Origin: Magnetococcales bacterium
GTDB taxonomy: Bacteria; Pseudomonadota; Magnetococcia; Magnetococcales; JADFYX01
Length of the DNA: 56,110 bases
Assembly (NCBI GenBank): GCA_015232365.1
Contig: JADFZU010000013.1
Span: 1-56,110 of the forward strand
Direction: 5' to 3'
In this document: piece after piece, positions 35,363 to 49,577 of the stretch
How positions within the stretch are numbered: position 1 is the stretch's first letter
Layout of the letters: each line of letters starts with the position of its first letter
Translations under genes and position numbers: made by a program
Notes under the pieces: generated by a model
The model's database searches: none
What the model was told of the DNA's origin: nothing
What the model saw: only the letters and a program-made list of their open reading frames with translations

Positions 35363-35522
35363 AAATAGTTCCAACTATCTTCTTTGAATTTGCAATTGAG
35401 TTTTGAATACCTCAAATCAATAGACTCTTTAGTTTGGCTTAGTTGTTGCTGTCTTACTAGGAAATACTTATTTCCGCCAAAAATTTGAATAGCGGGAATC
35501 ATCTATAAAAAAGGAAAATACA

Positions 35523-35711
35523 ATGGATCAGGCTACTACTATTGACAATGAGTTAATGATAAATCGCCACAGAAAAGGCAGTGATGCATTAACTAACGAA
35601 CTCGTGAAATTATCACTAAACCAATATAAAAAAGATAATGACAAAATAAAACTGAAGATGGATTTGCAAAAAATTGCCTTGATGTGCAGTAGTTCTGCTC
35701 TCAAACACTAA
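35523..35711 (+). CDS. Small hypothetical protein, 62 aa
   Basis: This short, charged, helical ORF (MDQATTIDNELMINRHRKGS) has no membrane segment or recognised motif. AAGGAAAATACA upstream of the ATG gives a plausible ribosome binding site. It is isolated between repeats and the aconitase terminator, so it may be a real small gene or chance. I do not recognise it. Confidence 0.4.
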   Translation: MDQATTIDNELMINRHRKGSDALTNELVKLSLNQYKKDNDKIKLKMDLQKIALMCSSSALKH

Positions 35712-35802
35712 TTCATAAATTTTACAATTTTTTAGATGTTGTTGGTCTCGTAAAACAACAGTAAAGCACCATTAATACTCACCTAACTGCTGAATATAGG
35801 AT

Positions 35803-35837
35803 AAAAAAACCCTTGAAGGAAAACTCCCTCAAGGGTT
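35803..35837 (-). terminator. Rho-independent terminator of the aconitase gene
   Basis: On the minus strand a 9-bp stem AACCCTTGA / TCAAGGGTT (35829-35837 with 35808-35816) is followed by a T-run (A residues at 35803-35809 on plus). It is correctly placed about 100 bp after the aconitase stop. Confidence 0.8.
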
Positions 35838-35888
35838 ATGTCTGCTTCTTACTTATGGTTGGGGCAAGAGTATTTTAATGTTAAACCT

Positions 35889-35925
35889 TGGGCACTGCCC
35901 AAACCCGGTAGGGGGTTGCCCCCCA
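35889..35925. repeat. GC-rich double-hairpin repeat
   Basis: TTGGGCACTGCCCAA is followed by ACCCGGTAGGGGG-TTG-CCCCCC. It is nearly identical in its first part to the copy at 8558. It lies between the aconitase stop codon (35940) and the gene's terminator. Confidence 0.6.
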
Positions 35926-35939
35926 TGTACCTTCAGGTT

Positions 35940-37874
35940 TTACTGACTTGCAGCAAAATGAGATAGTGCACCACCGGCTCTTATCATCGGCACATCTTCG
36001 GCTCCCTGACCCAACTGTAATGGGATCTCTGTGGAGCCATTCACAACCAGGGTCAAACTACCGCTCTCTAAATCACTGGTATCCAAAGTCAACTTGTCGC
36101 CCTGGTTGATTTTATCATAATCATCATTGTTAACGAATGTCAGACCCAAAATACCAAAGTTGGCTAAGTTAGCTAAGTGGATACGCTCAAACCCCTTGGC
36201 AACAACGGCCTGAATACCAAGAATTCTTGGGCATAATCCAGCATGCTCACGGGAACTACCCATACCATAACCATCACCAGCAACAATAAAACCGTGCTTG
36301 CCAGCATCACGAACTGCCATGGCCCGAACACCAAAGGTAGGGTCAGCCTGAATAAATGTCGCCTGCTTGGCATACTCATCGGCATTGGAACGCAACGCCA
36401 AATATTTACCAGCAGGTTGAATTAGATCAGTGGTAACCTCAGGACCCAGTTTTAAAACAGCCTCGCCGTCAAGTACAGCAGGCAACGGTGCCAGGTCAGG
36501 TAGAGATTTAATGTTTGGCCCAAAACGACACTGAATCTTAGCTGCCTCAGCCGGTGGCAACGGTGCAATATACGCACTCATGTCAACAACCATCGGTACT
36601 TCATTGAATGTTAAAGCACCACTGAAAGTCTCACGAACATCAACCAGCTTACCCTCCAAAGCACTGGCAATTGCCGTTACCGGACTAACTAGATGAACGT
36701 CTGCACTCTCAGTACCAGAACGGCCAGCAAAGTTGCGGTTGGCTGTTGAAAGCATTACACCACTAGTTGGCGGGCTAAATCCCTGACCAATACATGCACT
36801 ACATGCGTTCTCCATAATACGAACGCCGGCAGCAAAGAAAATTTCCATATAACCAGCAGCAGCCAACATTCTTGCCACCGCTTGCGACCCAGGAGCTATA
36901 GCAGTGTCTACCTTGACACGCTTGCCACGGAGAAGCTCGCCAACTCTTGCAAGGTTTGGATAGTTGGCATTGGTACAGCTACCAATAAATACCGCATCAA
37001 TCTCCATTCCCACATGGTCAGTAACCGGCTCCATGGACTTCAAACGTGGATAGATAGCAATAGTAGGTACTAAAGCAGAAAGGTTGATTTCAACTGTACG
37101 GGAGTATGTTGCACCAGCATCAGCTACCACCTCCTGATAATCGTCCTCACGGTGACGAAGGGTAAGATAATCCTTGGTAACTTCATCACTTGGGAAGATA
37201 GAGAAAGCTACTCCACCCTCTGTACCCATGTTGCAGATAGTGGCCCGGTCAGTAACATTCAAACTTTTAAGACCTTCACCAGTATACTCAATACAGATGC
37301 CCTTGTTGCCCTTAATGCCGATCTCAGCCAATACGTTGAGAATAACATCCTTAGCCAAAATACCAGCAGGTAGAGAGCCTGTAAGACGAACCTCAACCAC
37401 CTCAGGCATTGTGATTTTATAAGGCTTGCCGGCCATGGCAAAACTAACGTCAGTACCACCTGCACCCATCGCCAACATCCCCATACCACCAGCATTGGTA
37501 GTGTGAGAGTCTGCTCCGATAACCGATTTACCAGGAACAGCAAAGTCCTCTAGAAAAACACTGTGGCAGATACCGTTACCAGAACGGGAGAACCAACAGC
37601 CATATTTTTTGGAAAAAGTCTCAAGATAGCGATGGTCGTCACCATCAATAAAGCCAACCTGTAATGTCTTATGGTCAACAACAATCACAGAGGTAGTCTT
37701 AACCCGGTCAACACCCATCTTTTCAAATGCCAATGCAGCGGCAGTACCAGTAGCGTCCTGGTAAAGTGTATGGCTGAATTGGATTAAAAGAGGTTGCCCT
37801 GGTGCAGGAAGTTCAGTGACGTTATCAGCCGCATTGGCTAACAAGATTTTGTGCGCTACATTCAGTGCCGCCAT
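35940..37874 (-). CDS. acn: Aconitate hydratase
   Basis: This 644-aa [4Fe-4S] enzyme interconverts citrate and isocitrate in the TCA cycle. The length matches the shorter monomeric aconitase group found in deltaproteobacteria and others, not the roughly 890-aa AcnA of enteric bacteria. Visible motifs are ADSHTTNAGGMGMLAMGAGG, the cluster Cys in GSCTNANYPN and in CSACIGQG, and the C-terminal swivel domain with GDGYGMGSSREHAG. It starts MAALNVAHKILLANAAD at the ATG at 37874. It is monocistronic with a clear terminator and a GC-rich repeat between. Confidence 0.93.
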   Translation of the reverse strand: MAALNVAHKILLANAADNVTELPAPGQPLLIQFSHTLYQDATGTAAALAFEKMGVDRVKTTSVIVVDHKTLQVGFIDGDDHRYLETFSKKYGCWFSRSGNGICHSVFLEDFAVPGKSVIGADSHTTNAGGMGMLAMGAGGTDVSFAMAGKPYKITMPEVVEVRLTGSLPAGILAKDVILNVLAEIGIKGNKGICIEYTGEGLKSLNVTDRATICNMGTEGGVAFSIFPSDEVTKDYLTLRHREDDYQEVVADAGATYSRTVEINLSALVPTIAIYPRLKSMEPVTDHVGMEIDAVFIGSCTNANYPNLARVGELLRGKRVKVDTAIAPGSQAVARMLAAAGYMEIFFAAGVRIMENACSACIGQGFSPPTSGVMLSTANRNFAGRSGTESADVHLVSPVTAIASALEGKLVDVRETFSGALTFNEVPMVVDMSAYIAPLPPAEAAKIQCRFGPNIKSLPDLAPLPAVLDGEAVLKLGPEVTTDLIQPAGKYLALRSNADEYAKQATFIQADPTFGVRAMAVRDAGKHGFIVAGDGYGMGSSREHAGLCPRILGIQAVVAKGFERIHLANLANFGILGLTFVNNDDYDKINQGDKLTLDTSDLESGSLTLVVNGSTEIPLQLGQGAEDVPMIRAGGALSHFAASQ

Positions 37875-38023
37875 AGGAAATACTCTCCATTCATAATAGT
37901 ACTAGTTATAGAAAAAAGTGACTTACATTAAAGGGAAATCGGAGCATTTGCAAGGGATGTAGCGTTTCATGAAGATGAGATTATATTAATTAAGATAAAA
38001 AGCAGAAAAAATATGGCTGATAA

Positions 38024-39079
38024 TTACCGCAACACCCAACCTGCTGTTGGAGCCATTAAAGAGTTGCGAATCATGGCATCAACCCTTAACCCCATACGAG
38101 AGAACCAATCCCCCTTATAGCTGAAATCGATTAAACGTTTTGCACCGGTTTTATTCCTAGCTATCCAAGACACCGAGCCTAAACCATCCACAAGACCAAG
38201 CTTAACCGCCTGATCACCAGTCCAGACCAACCCCTCAAATAGCTCCTGATTACCAGGTTTCAACCGTTTGCCACGACCATCTTTAACCACCTGGATGAAC
38301 TGGGTATGAATCCGCTTTAGTAGTGATCTGGCATGGTCAGCCTCTTTTGGATCAACGGGAGAGAACGGATTCAAGAAAGATTTGTTTTTTCCAGCAGTTA
38401 GCTGCCTGGACTCCACACCTAGCTTATCCAAGGTTTTCTCCAGACCAAAACCCTGCATAATAACACCAATAGAGCCAACCATACTGGCTTTATCGGCGTA
38501 GATAGTTGGTGCTGATGCAGCAATATAGTAACCTCCAGAAGCACAGATATCCTCAAGGGCAGCAAAAACCGGCATTTTTGGAAAACGCTCTCTTAGATGC
38601 AGCATCGCATCATAAACCTGCCCAGCCTGAACCGGGCTACCCCCAGGACTGTTAATCCGCAAAATCACCCCTTTGGTATCAGGATCTTCAAAAGCCTCTG
38701 TTAAACCATGGATAATATTATCCGCACTGTAGGGGGTTCCTGGCATGATCGGCCCCAACACTCCAACTACAGCAGTATGGCCTCCGCCATTCGCCAACCC
38801 ATCAATCTCTTCACCAGACCACTTCCCATCAAAGGCACTCCAAGCGATAACCAGTAGATAAGAGACAATAAAGAGCCGAAACATATTTTTCCAAAATCTC
38901 GCCCGCTTTTTCTCTAACGTGCTTTCATGCAACAGAACCTCAATAACCTTCCGCTCACTAGCCCGGTTCTCCTCCATCCGCTCCATCCAGGCAGCAGTCG
39001 TATCCCGGCTATGCTCTGGCTCTTGGCTAGAGATATCTTCCTCATCGCTATCTATAAAATCCGGCTCTCTCTTATCCAT
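38024..39079 (-). CDS. sppA: Signal peptide peptidase SppA (36K type)
   Basis: This is an inner-membrane serine protease of the S49 family that degrades cleaved signal peptides. An acidic cytosolic N-terminus is followed by one membrane helix (LFIVSYLLVIAWSAF, about 70-85) and the protease domain. The nucleophile Ser is in DICASGGYYIAA, the general-base Lys in LTAGKNKSFLNPF, and the oxyanion region in RINSPGGSPV. The start at 39079 (MDKREPDFIDSDEED) is preferred because the longer frame from 39142 would add a second hydrophobic segment. Both lack a strong ribosome binding site, so this choice is tentative. It stands alone. Confidence 0.88.
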   Translation of the reverse strand: MDKREPDFIDSDEEDISSQEPEHSRDTTAAWMERMEENRASERKVIEVLLHESTLEKKRARFWKNMFRLFIVSYLLVIAWSAFDGKWSGEEIDGLANGGGHTAVVGVLGPIMPGTPYSADNIIHGLTEAFEDPDTKGVILRINSPGGSPVQAGQVYDAMLHLRERFPKMPVFAALEDICASGGYYIAASAPTIYADKASMVGSIGVIMQGFGLEKTLDKLGVESRQLTAGKNKSFLNPFSPVDPKEADHARSLLKRIHTQFIQVVKDGRGKRLKPGNQELFEGLVWTGDQAVKLGLVDGLGSVSWIARNKTGAKRLIDFSYKGDWFSRMGLRVDAMIRNSLMAPTAGWVLR

Positions 39080-39191
39080 CGCTACACTATAACCTATTTT
39101 CAACCACAAAAAAACGGCAACAAGTAAGCACCAACTAAACATGGCACTACAAATTACCGTTTTTTATAAAAAGCCATTTAGCTAAAAATAA

Positions 39192-39704
39192 TTAGCTACT
39201 ATATGTGACACTCCTAGTCGACATAACTGAACCAGCCGTCATTGCTGGGGCAATATGAACATTCTTTAGCTTGATATCTATAGCATTTTTTAATGAGCTG
39301 ACACAAAAACGCATGTCATAAACCTCACATTGACGACACTCCTGCCCTGTTGTGCCACACTTATTTCCTTTGTTGGACCAACATGGAGAGTCATGCTCGG
39401 TAATTGCCGGGCAATCATTTTTAGCTTTATAACCGCACTGGGTCTTCTCCCAACACGGGATCAAAGACATCAATGTACGTATCCCTGCTATGCTGAGGCT
39501 GGATTTGATCATTTTACGTATTTCAACAAGCCACTGCACATCCCTTTCTGAGAAATAGCGTGTGCCAGCACTATTTTTATGAGAGATAAACAACCCCTCC
39601 CTCTCATACATATGAATAGTCCGAATTGAGATGTCAAGACGTTTGGCAACAACGCCTATTTTCATCATCTCATCCACATTGTCTGGTGGTAAAGTTAAAA
39701 GCAT
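39192..39704 (-). CDS. MerR-family regulator with Cys-rich C-terminus
   Basis: This 170-aa protein has an N-terminal MerR winged helix (MKIGVVAKRLDISIRTIHMYEREGLF) and recognition of the MerR type (RYFSERDVQWLVEIRKMI). The C-terminal half carries nine Cys, including CWEKTQCGYKAKNDC, CW, CGTTGQECRQC and FCVSS. This suggests a metal-cluster or zinc site acting as sensor. The start at 39704 follows GAGG. Targets are unknown. It lies between sppA and the K+ channel gene, both separated by gaps; the 444-bp region upstream could hold its operator. Confidence 0.83.
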   Translation of the reverse strand: MLLTLPPDNVDEMMKIGVVAKRLDISIRTIHMYEREGLFISHKNSAGTRYFSERDVQWLVEIRKMIKSSLSIAGIRTLMSLIPCWEKTQCGYKAKNDCPAITEHDSPCWSNKGNKCGTTGQECRQCEVYDMRFCVSSLKNAIDIKLKNVHIAPAMTAGSVMSTRSVTYSS

Positions 39705-40147
39705 ACTTACCTCACGACAGATTGAAACCGATCACATTTTAGACCACTTATATCTCTTATATATTTGGTAATATAAACTATCAAAATGAAATATCAACAC
39801 CAATCAGCACATTCTAATACTCTTAAATTGATATTAACAGCCACCTAACCAGCCAATACAACCATTTGATTTAGCACAATATAACCCAGAAAAATATTGC
39901 AAAAAAAATAGAGATTTATACCTATAAAAAAACAAATTTCCTATACATATTTATAACTCAATTTACATCAATTCAATCAAAAATACCGAAATCCATAAAA
40001 AAAATGACCTTATTGGGCTTTAGACCAAAGATTAAAGGAAAGAGCCTCTAATTTATCTAATTTTGGATAAAGTCATCCGGTTTTTTCTATCCACTTGCCT
40101 GATTACCCGGCCTACAAATCTTAAAGAGCTAACGAAAAAAGGTTAAA
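39705..40147. other. AT-rich divergent intergenic region
   Basis: This is 443 bp between the MerR-type gene and the K+ channel gene. It is very AT-rich, with several A and T runs. I could not find an unambiguous MerR-type promoter (a 19-bp spaced -35/-10 pair over a dyad), repeat copy or ORF. Confidence 0.4.
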
Positions 40148-41581
40148 GTGGCGATACTATTAGAAGAAATTACTTACAACCAACTTAATGGCTGTGATGA
40201 AACAAAAAGCAAGATAAATATTATGTCGAGAAATTTTATTGATGGTAGCACAGCACTAAATCCTGAGAGCCGTTTTCGGCAGATATGGAACTATATTCTT
40301 TTAATTGCTATCAGTTGGTATGCACTTACTGTCCCGGTTTATATCGCCCTGAAACTTGAACTTGGCGACTGGACCATCTGGTTGGATATGGCTCTAACCA
40401 CATTCTTTTTTGTCGACATAGTATTAAACTTCCACACCGCCTACCTTGATGAAGATACATTGATTACCGACAAAGAGAAGATCAGGGAAGAGTATATGCG
40501 AACCTGGTTCTCTATTGATCTTCTTGCCACAATCCCCTTTGACCTTATTCTCCTAAGTGTCAACTGGGAACAGCAGTGGGTATTCGATGCCATCCGCCTG
40601 TTACGGATATTAAAAATCTTCCGTATTTTTAGAATTACCGACGTTGTCTCTAGTATCGGGGCTTATGGCAACACCTCCCTGGTCTCAGATGTGGTTCTTG
40701 ATGCAAAATCCCATATAAAAGTATCTCTAATGCTGTTTTGGGTGCTTACCGGACTGAATATTATCGCCTGTGGCTGGATTATGATTAATCCAACAAAACT
40801 AATTGGCGACCCCTTTACCGACTATGTTTATGGCCTCTACTGGGCAATAACAACTCTTACTACGGTAGGTTATGGAGATATCAGCCCAGACACAAATCTG
40901 GGACGAATCTACACCATGCTAATTATGTTGGTTGGAGTTGGTATGTATGGTCTGGTTATTGGCAACATCTCTTCGGTAATGTCCAGCTCCAAAGCCGCCC
41001 AGACATCACAGAGAGAAAAAGTTGTCACCCTAGCCAATTTTCTACAACAATATCAAATACCTAAAGATCTACAAAGAGATATTTTCAGCTTTTATCAACA
41101 CTATCTTTTTGAGAAAGAGGTGCAGCTATCAGGCATTGTTTCTGACCTGCCAATTGAGCTACAAAAAAATACCAACGTCTATGTTAACGTTTTCATGCTC
41201 AGGCATGTGCCAATATTTGCCAACGCCTCCCAAGAGCATCTGGTTGAAATATGCCATAGACTAACCTCTCGGATTACCAGCCCCGGTGATATTATTGTTA
41301 AAGCTGGCGAGGTAGGCGATGAGATGTACTTTTTGATCCACGGAATTGTTGAAGTACTCACACCAGACGGTAAATCAATCGCCAAACTCCGTTCAGGATC
41401 ATTTTTTGGCGAGCTAGCCCTGCTCCAAGATGGCAAACGTATGGCTACTGTACGGGCCAACACCTACTGCGACCTCTATGTCCTTAGTAAAGAGAACTTT
41501 AAACATGTGGTTGCCAGCAATCCTGATTTTAAAAAGCAGCTTGATTCTATGGCTCAACAGAGGGCTAATATTAAGGGGTAG
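40148..41581 (+). CDS. Voltage-gated-type K+ channel with cyclic nucleotide-binding domain
   Basis: This 477-aa six-helix channel resembles HCN, CNG and EAG channels. Membrane helices fill about 45-275. S4-like arginines are in AIRLLRILKIFRIFRITD, and the selectivity filter is TTLTTVGYGD (about 235-244). A C-linker follows, and then a C-terminal cNMP-binding domain (about 345-460) with FFGELALLQDGKRMATVRANT, where Glu and Arg are the ligand-binding pair. It probably conducts K+ under cAMP or cGMP control. The start is a GTG behind AAAAAAGG; an internal ATG at 40223 would drop 25 residues. Its 3' end faces eno across a hairpin repeat. Confidence 0.88.
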   Translation: MAILLEEITYNQLNGCDETKSKINIMSRNFIDGSTALNPESRFRQIWNYILLIAISWYALTVPVYIALKLELGDWTIWLDMALTTFFFVDIVLNFHTAYLDEDTLITDKEKIREEYMRTWFSIDLLATIPFDLILLSVNWEQQWVFDAIRLLRILKIFRIFRITDVVSSIGAYGNTSLVSDVVLDAKSHIKVSLMLFWVLTGLNIIACGWIMINPTKLIGDPFTDYVYGLYWAITTLTTVGYGDISPDTNLGRIYTMLIMLVGVGMYGLVIGNISSVMSSSKAAQTSQREKVVTLANFLQQYQIPKDLQRDIFSFYQHYLFEKEVQLSGIVSDLPIELQKNTNVYVNVFMLRHVPIFANASQEHLVEICHRLTSRITSPGDIIVKAGEVGDEMYFLIHGIVEVLTPDGKSIAKLRSGSFFGELALLQDGKRMATVRANTYCDLYVLSKENFKHVVASNPDFKKQLDSMAQQRANIKG

Positions 41582-41589
41582 GAGAAGAT

Positions 41590-41634
41590 GGGCCTCGCCC
41601 AAACCCAGCGGGGGGAGCACACCCCCCTGCTGGG
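41590..41634. repeat. GC-rich double-hairpin repeat, likely terminator of eno
   Basis: A small GGGC-CTC-GCCC hairpin is followed by CCCAGCGGGGGG (41604-41615) paired with CCCCCCTGCTGGG (41622-41634), with a one-base bulge. It lies between the convergent K+ channel and eno stop codons. It is the fourth member of the hairpin family in the window and probably ends the long eno operon transcript. Confidence 0.65.
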
Positions 41635-41649
41635 TCCTCATTATTTGCT

Positions 41650-42960
<1,311 letters not shown>

Positions 42961-44445
42961 TCAATCCTTTTGCCATATTAAGTTCGGTTTACGAGCAGCC
43001 TGAGTCTCATCAAGACGACCTGGACCACCCCCTGGAACCGGAATATTGTGGGGAGCCTCTTTTACCAACTTTGGATCTTCAATCGCCTCTTGACGAATTG
43101 CCACCATTGCCGCGACAAAACGGTCCAACTCCTCTTTGGACTCCGTCTCGGTGGGTTCAATAAGCAGACACTCTGGTACTAGCATGGGGAAATAGATGGT
43201 CGGGGCGTAAAAGCCATAATCCAGCAGCCGTTTTGCAAAATCCAGAGCTGTTACACCAAAATTATCTGCCTCTGGCTTTAAAGTTAAAATAAACTCATGG
43301 CTTGCCAAACGGTTGGGAAATGCTGGGGTAAAACCAGCGGCGGTGAGTTTAGCCAAAAGATAGTTTGCATTTAATGCGGCATAATCGGCAACCCTACGCA
43401 TACCAGCACCACCCAACATTCGCAGATAGACGTAAGCTCTTAACAGTACCCCTATATTACCCATAAATGCCGACAATTGACCAATACTATCCGGACAATC
43501 ATCCTGGTTCAGCCAGCGGTAGACCGGCTCTCCACCAACCCGGTCACAGGTAACCATAGGTACTGGTAGAAACGGCTTCAAACGCTGGGAAGCCCCCACC
43601 GGACCAGCTCCAGGACCACCACCGCCATGGGGGGTAGAGAATGTTTTATGGACATTGATATGGATAGCATCAAACCCCATATCGCCAGGGCGGGTTCGTC
43701 CGGTAATGGCGTTTAAGTTGGCTCCGTCATAGTAGAGCAGGCCACCAGCATCATGTACTATGGCGATAATCTCCTCAACCCGTCTCTCAAATACACCAAG
43801 TGTTGAAGGGTTGGTCAACATCAAACCGGCAGTCTGAGGACCAACTGCCCCTTTCAGACTGACTATATCCAGGTCGCCATTTTCATCTGTAGGGATCTCC
43901 CGAACCCTGAAACCACATAGAGCCGCTGTTGCCGGATTGGTTCCGTGGGCAGCATCTGGGACCAGCATCTCGATCCGCTCTGTATCACCATTTTTTTGAT
44001 GATAGGCCCGAATCATCGACACCCCAGCAAACTCACCTTGAGCACCAGCCATTGGTGAGAGAGATACCCCTGCCATCCCGGAAACTGAAGCCAGCATCTC
44101 TTGCAACTCAAACAGAGAGGCCATAACCCCCTGCCCGGTCTGGTCCGGCTCTAGAGGATGCCGCCCTAAAAAACCGGGCAACATTGCCATGGTATTACAG
44201 ACCCGTGGGTTGTATTTCATGGTGCAGGAACCCAATGGGTAGAACTGGGTATCAACAGAAAAATTCTTCTGGGAAAGCAGAGTATAGTGCCGGACAACTT
44301 GCAGTTCGGAGACCTCCGGGAGTGGCGGCGGTCTACTCCGTAAAAAAGCTTGGGGTAGATCACAATCAACCATAACTTTTGGAGCTTGATGGTTAGACCT
44401 GCGCCCAATCTGCCCCTCTTCAAAGATCACTCTATCACCACTCAT
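42961..44445 (-). CDS. gcvPB: Glycine dehydrogenase (decarboxylating) subunit 2
   Basis: This is the PLP-containing beta half of the split P-protein, 494 aa from the ATG at 44445. That start overlaps the gcvPA stop as ATGA and follows GGAG; a longer frame opens at 44478. The Schiff-base Lys is in [18 protein letters not shown]. Other motifs are [24 protein letters not shown] and [12 protein letters not shown]. With GcvPA it decarboxylates glycine and loads the aminomethyl group on the H-protein lipoamide. Confidence 0.96.
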   Translation of the reverse strand: MSGDRVIFEEGQIGRRSNHQAPKVMVDCDLPQAFLRSRPPPLPEVSELQVVRHYTLLSQKNFSVDTQFYPLGSCTMKYNPRVCNTMAMLPGFLGRHPLEPDQTGQGVMASLFELQEMLASVSGMAGVSLSPMAGAQGEFAGVSMIRAYHQKNGDTERIEMLVPDAAHGTNPATAALCGFRVREIPTDENGDLDIVSLKGAVGPQTAGLMLTNPSTLGVFERRVEEIIAIVHDAGGLLYYDGANLNAITGRTRPGDMGFDAIHINVHKTFSTPHGGGGPGAGPVGASQRLKPFLPVPMVTCDRVGGEPVYRWLNQDDCPDSIGQLSAFMGNIGVLLRAYVYLRMLGGAGMRRVADYAALNANYLLAKLTAAGFTPAFPNRLASHEFILTLKPEADNFGVTALDFAKRLLDYGFYAPTIYFPMLVPECLLIEPTETESKEELDRFVAAMVAIRQEAIEDPKLVKEAPHNIPVPGGGPGRLDETQAARKPNLIWQKD

Positions 44446-45788
44446 GAGAAGCTCCGTGACATAATGGTCTCCAAGCAATTACTAAACCGCTCCATATCTT
44501 CAAGAGTTTTGGTCTCGGTAACACAGATCAGTAGACAATCACTGTCTAAAGGCAGACCGGCAACTATCCCATCTTTATATAACTCTTTTAAAACAGTATC
44601 GACAGGACGGTTTAGTTTAACGACAAACTCATGGAAGGTGTGGCCACTGTAGAGGAGGTCAACTCCAGGGATTGCTGTTAGTTTTTCTTTAAGTATCTGA
44701 CTGTTTTGCAGAGAGGCTTTTGCCACATCAAGAAGGCCGGACGGACCTAAAAGAGCCAAATAGATAGTGGCAGCTACGGTCATCAACCCCTGGTTGGTAC
44801 AGATATTTGATGTTGCCTTGGAGCGGCGAATATGCTGCTCCCTTGCCTGCATGGTCAAGACATATCCCACATTACCGTCGCGGTCTTGGGTTTTCCCTAC
44901 AACCCTGCCGGGAATCTGTCTAAGCCACTTTTTCTGACAGGATAAAAAGCCAAAATAGGGACCACCAGAAGAGAGAGGGATTCCCAGTGGCTGCCCATCA
45001 CCACAAGCGATATCAGCCCCGGCATGGCCCCACTCTCCAGGAGGCTTTAAAAGAGCAAGAGAGGTGGGATTGACAACACCAATAACCAACGCTCCCTCAC
45101 CATGGGCCCAATCAGTAAGAGCATCCACATCCTCAATAGTACCAAAAAAGTTCGGCTGGGGAATAATTATTGCTACCAGATCATTACCGCTATATTGGCT
45201 AAGGCTGGCAGGATCAATACAACCTTTTTTAAGGTCATAGCTTATCTCTACCAACTCAATCCCCTGCTGACCGATAAGATTAGCGATGGTCTTGATCGTC
45301 CGGGGGTTTACCGTCGCAGGAACTCCAACCTTGGCAGTTTTTTTCCGGCTACAGCGCACCGCCATCAACACCGCCTCTGCTGCGGCACTGGCTCCATCAT
45401 AAAGTGAAGCATTGGAAACCTCCAAGCCAGTAAGCCCGGCAATCATGCTTTGGTACTCATACAAAACCTGCAGGGTTCCCTGACTGGCTTCAGCCTGGTA
45501 TGGGGTGTAGGCACTATAAAACTCACCACGGGTGGTTATCTCCCAAACCGCAGCCGGAATATGGTGCTCATAGGCTCCCCCACCTATAAAACCAAGCATA
45601 CCACCATCTTTTCCTGCCCTCTCTCCCATCAACCGGGAGACCTCCATCTCATTTAGGGCTGGCAGCAGTTGCGGAGCCTCACAGCACAGACTTTCAGGAA
45701 TCTCGGCAAAAAGCCCGTCAAGAGAGCTAATACCTATATCAGACAACATATCTTGAAGATCTTTTTCGGTATGGGGAATAAAAGGCAT
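44442..45788 (-). CDS. gcvPA: Glycine dehydrogenase (decarboxylating) subunit 1
   Basis: This is the alpha half of the split P-protein, 448 aa, of usual length. It starts [20 protein letters not shown], and contains [60 protein letters not shown] and RREQHIRR-type sequence ([21 protein letters not shown]). The split form is typical of many non-enteric bacteria. It lies 23 bp after gcvT and overlaps gcvPB. The H-protein gene, often between gcvT and gcvPA, is not here. Confidence 0.96.
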   Translation of the reverse strand: MPFIPHTEKDLQDMLSDIGISSLDGLFAEIPESLCCEAPQLLPALNEMEVSRLMGERAGKDGGMLGFIGGGAYEHHIPAAVWEITTRGEFYSAYTPYQAEASQGTLQVLYEYQSMIAGLTGLEVSNASLYDGASAAAEAVLMAVRCSRKKTAKVGVPATVNPRTIKTIANLIGQQGIELVEISYDLKKGCIDPASLSQYSGNDLVAIIIPQPNFFGTIEDVDALTDWAHGEGALVIGVVNPTSLALLKPPGEWGHAGADIACGDGQPLGIPLSSGGPYFGFLSCQKKWLRQIPGRVVGKTQDRDGNVGYVLTMQAREQHIRRSKATSNICTNQGLMTVAATIYLALLGPSGLLDVAKASLQNSQILKEKLTAIPGVDLLYSGHTFHEFVVKLNRPVDTVLKELYKDGIVAGLPLDSDCLLICVTETKTLEDMERFSNCLETIMSRSFS

Positions 45789-45811
45789 TCTTCTACAAAA
45801 CTCCGTATGGC

Positions 45812-46918
45812 TTAATTTCTCACTGGTTGACCATTTTTAACAAAAGGTGGACGTACAACACTAACCGGAAGCAGACGGCCTCGCACATCAACATGACACT
45901 CCACTCCAACAGCTAAATTGGCAACTACCCTTGCTAAAGCAATACCTTTTTTCAGGGTCGGAGAAAAACCACCACTGGTAATCTCCCCGACCTCAACTCC
46001 TGCAACCACAACTTTTTGCCGATCCCGCAACACACCTTTACCTTGCATGACCAAACCAACCCGTTTTTTGTTGTCGTCTCTGTTTCGCAACTGCTCGATA
46101 GCTTGACGACCGATAAACCCCCGGCTTTCTGGCTGCCAATGTATAGTCCAGCCTACTCCAGACTCCATAGGGTTATGTTTCTCGTCCATATCATTGCCGT
46201 AGAGGTTAAACCCAGCCTCCAGCCGCAGTGTGTCTCTAGCACCCAGCCCAACAGGAACACCACCAGCTAAAACCAGACCTCTCCAGACTCGTTCTGCCCA
46301 ATCATCGGGAATCATAAACTCAAAGCCATCTTCACCAGTATATCCGGTCCTGGCAATACGCCAGCCGTCTCTATCTATAATATGAAACGGTTTCAGGTTT
46401 TTAACATCACTCTCCAGCCCTTCTGGGAGAACATGGGAGAGACTTGTACTGGCCTTTGGTCCTTGCACCGCAATAATAGCCAACTCACTACGCTCGTTGA
46501 TCTCCACCCCAAGTGCTGAGGCATGGGTACGCATCCAGGCGATATCTTTTTTTCTGGTTCCAGCATTAACAACAACAGAGTAAACATTCTCTCCCAGACG
46601 ATAGACAATAAGATCGTCGGCAATATAACCCCGTTCAGTGAGCATCACCCCATACATTCCCCGCCCCACCTGCCCAGGCTCAACAGCCGGAAGCCTTGCC
46701 ACATCACAAGCAAGAAGCCTCTGCAACAGAGTAGTGCTCTCAGCACCACGAACATCGACAACCCCCATATGGGAGACATCAAACAGACCACAACCACTGC
46801 GTACTATGTTATGTTCCTGGAGTTGAGAGCCGTAATGGAGCGGCATATCCCAACCAGAAAAATCGACCATTTTTGCTCCACGAGCAACATGTTGACTATG
46901 CAGTGGCGTCTGTTGCAT
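45812..46918 (-). CDS. gcvT: Glycine cleavage T-protein (aminomethyltransferase)
   Basis: This 368-aa enzyme takes the aminomethyl group from the H-protein and makes methylene-tetrahydrofolate and ammonia. It starts MQQTPLHSQHVARGAKMVDFSGWDMPLHYGS. DVSHMGVVDV, the folate-site RTGYTGEDGFEF and LGARDTLRLEAGFNLYG are clear, and the C-terminal barrel domain is complete. GAGG precedes the ATG. It is 5 bp after kdsA, so it has no promoter of its own, and no glycine riboswitch can fit upstream. Confidence 0.96.
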   Translation of the reverse strand: MQQTPLHSQHVARGAKMVDFSGWDMPLHYGSQLQEHNIVRSGCGLFDVSHMGVVDVRGAESTTLLQRLLACDVARLPAVEPGQVGRGMYGVMLTERGYIADDLIVYRLGENVYSVVVNAGTRKKDIAWMRTHASALGVEINERSELAIIAVQGPKASTSLSHVLPEGLESDVKNLKPFHIIDRDGWRIARTGYTGEDGFEFMIPDDWAERVWRGLVLAGGVPVGLGARDTLRLEAGFNLYGNDMDEKHNPMESGVGWTIHWQPESRGFIGRQAIEQLRNRDDNKKRVGLVMQGKGVLRDRQKVVVAGVEVGEITSGGFSPTLKKGIALARVVANLAVGVECHVDVRGRLLPVSVVRPPFVKNGQPVRN

Positions 46919-46923
46919 AACCT

Positions 46924-49508
<2,585 letters not shown>

Positions 49509-49577
49509 TCAAACCCAGGCAGAGATTTTGCTAAAAATCCTCATCCTTGTACAATCATTAAATATTTTTCCAAGCGA

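Larger units (their letters stand above)
35174..35522. other. Repeat-bearing intergenic region
   Basis: This is about 350 bp between the 87-aa and 62-aa ORFs. It contains a half copy of the MITE-like repeat (35261-35320) followed by a segment (35322-35362) that recurs inverted at 55380-55421. The remainder is AT-rich with no ORF I can support. Confidence 0.5.

Noticed and set aside
46919-46923. Glycine riboswitch upstream of gcvT
   Set aside because: gcvT begins 5 bp after kdsA; there is no room for a leader RNA.
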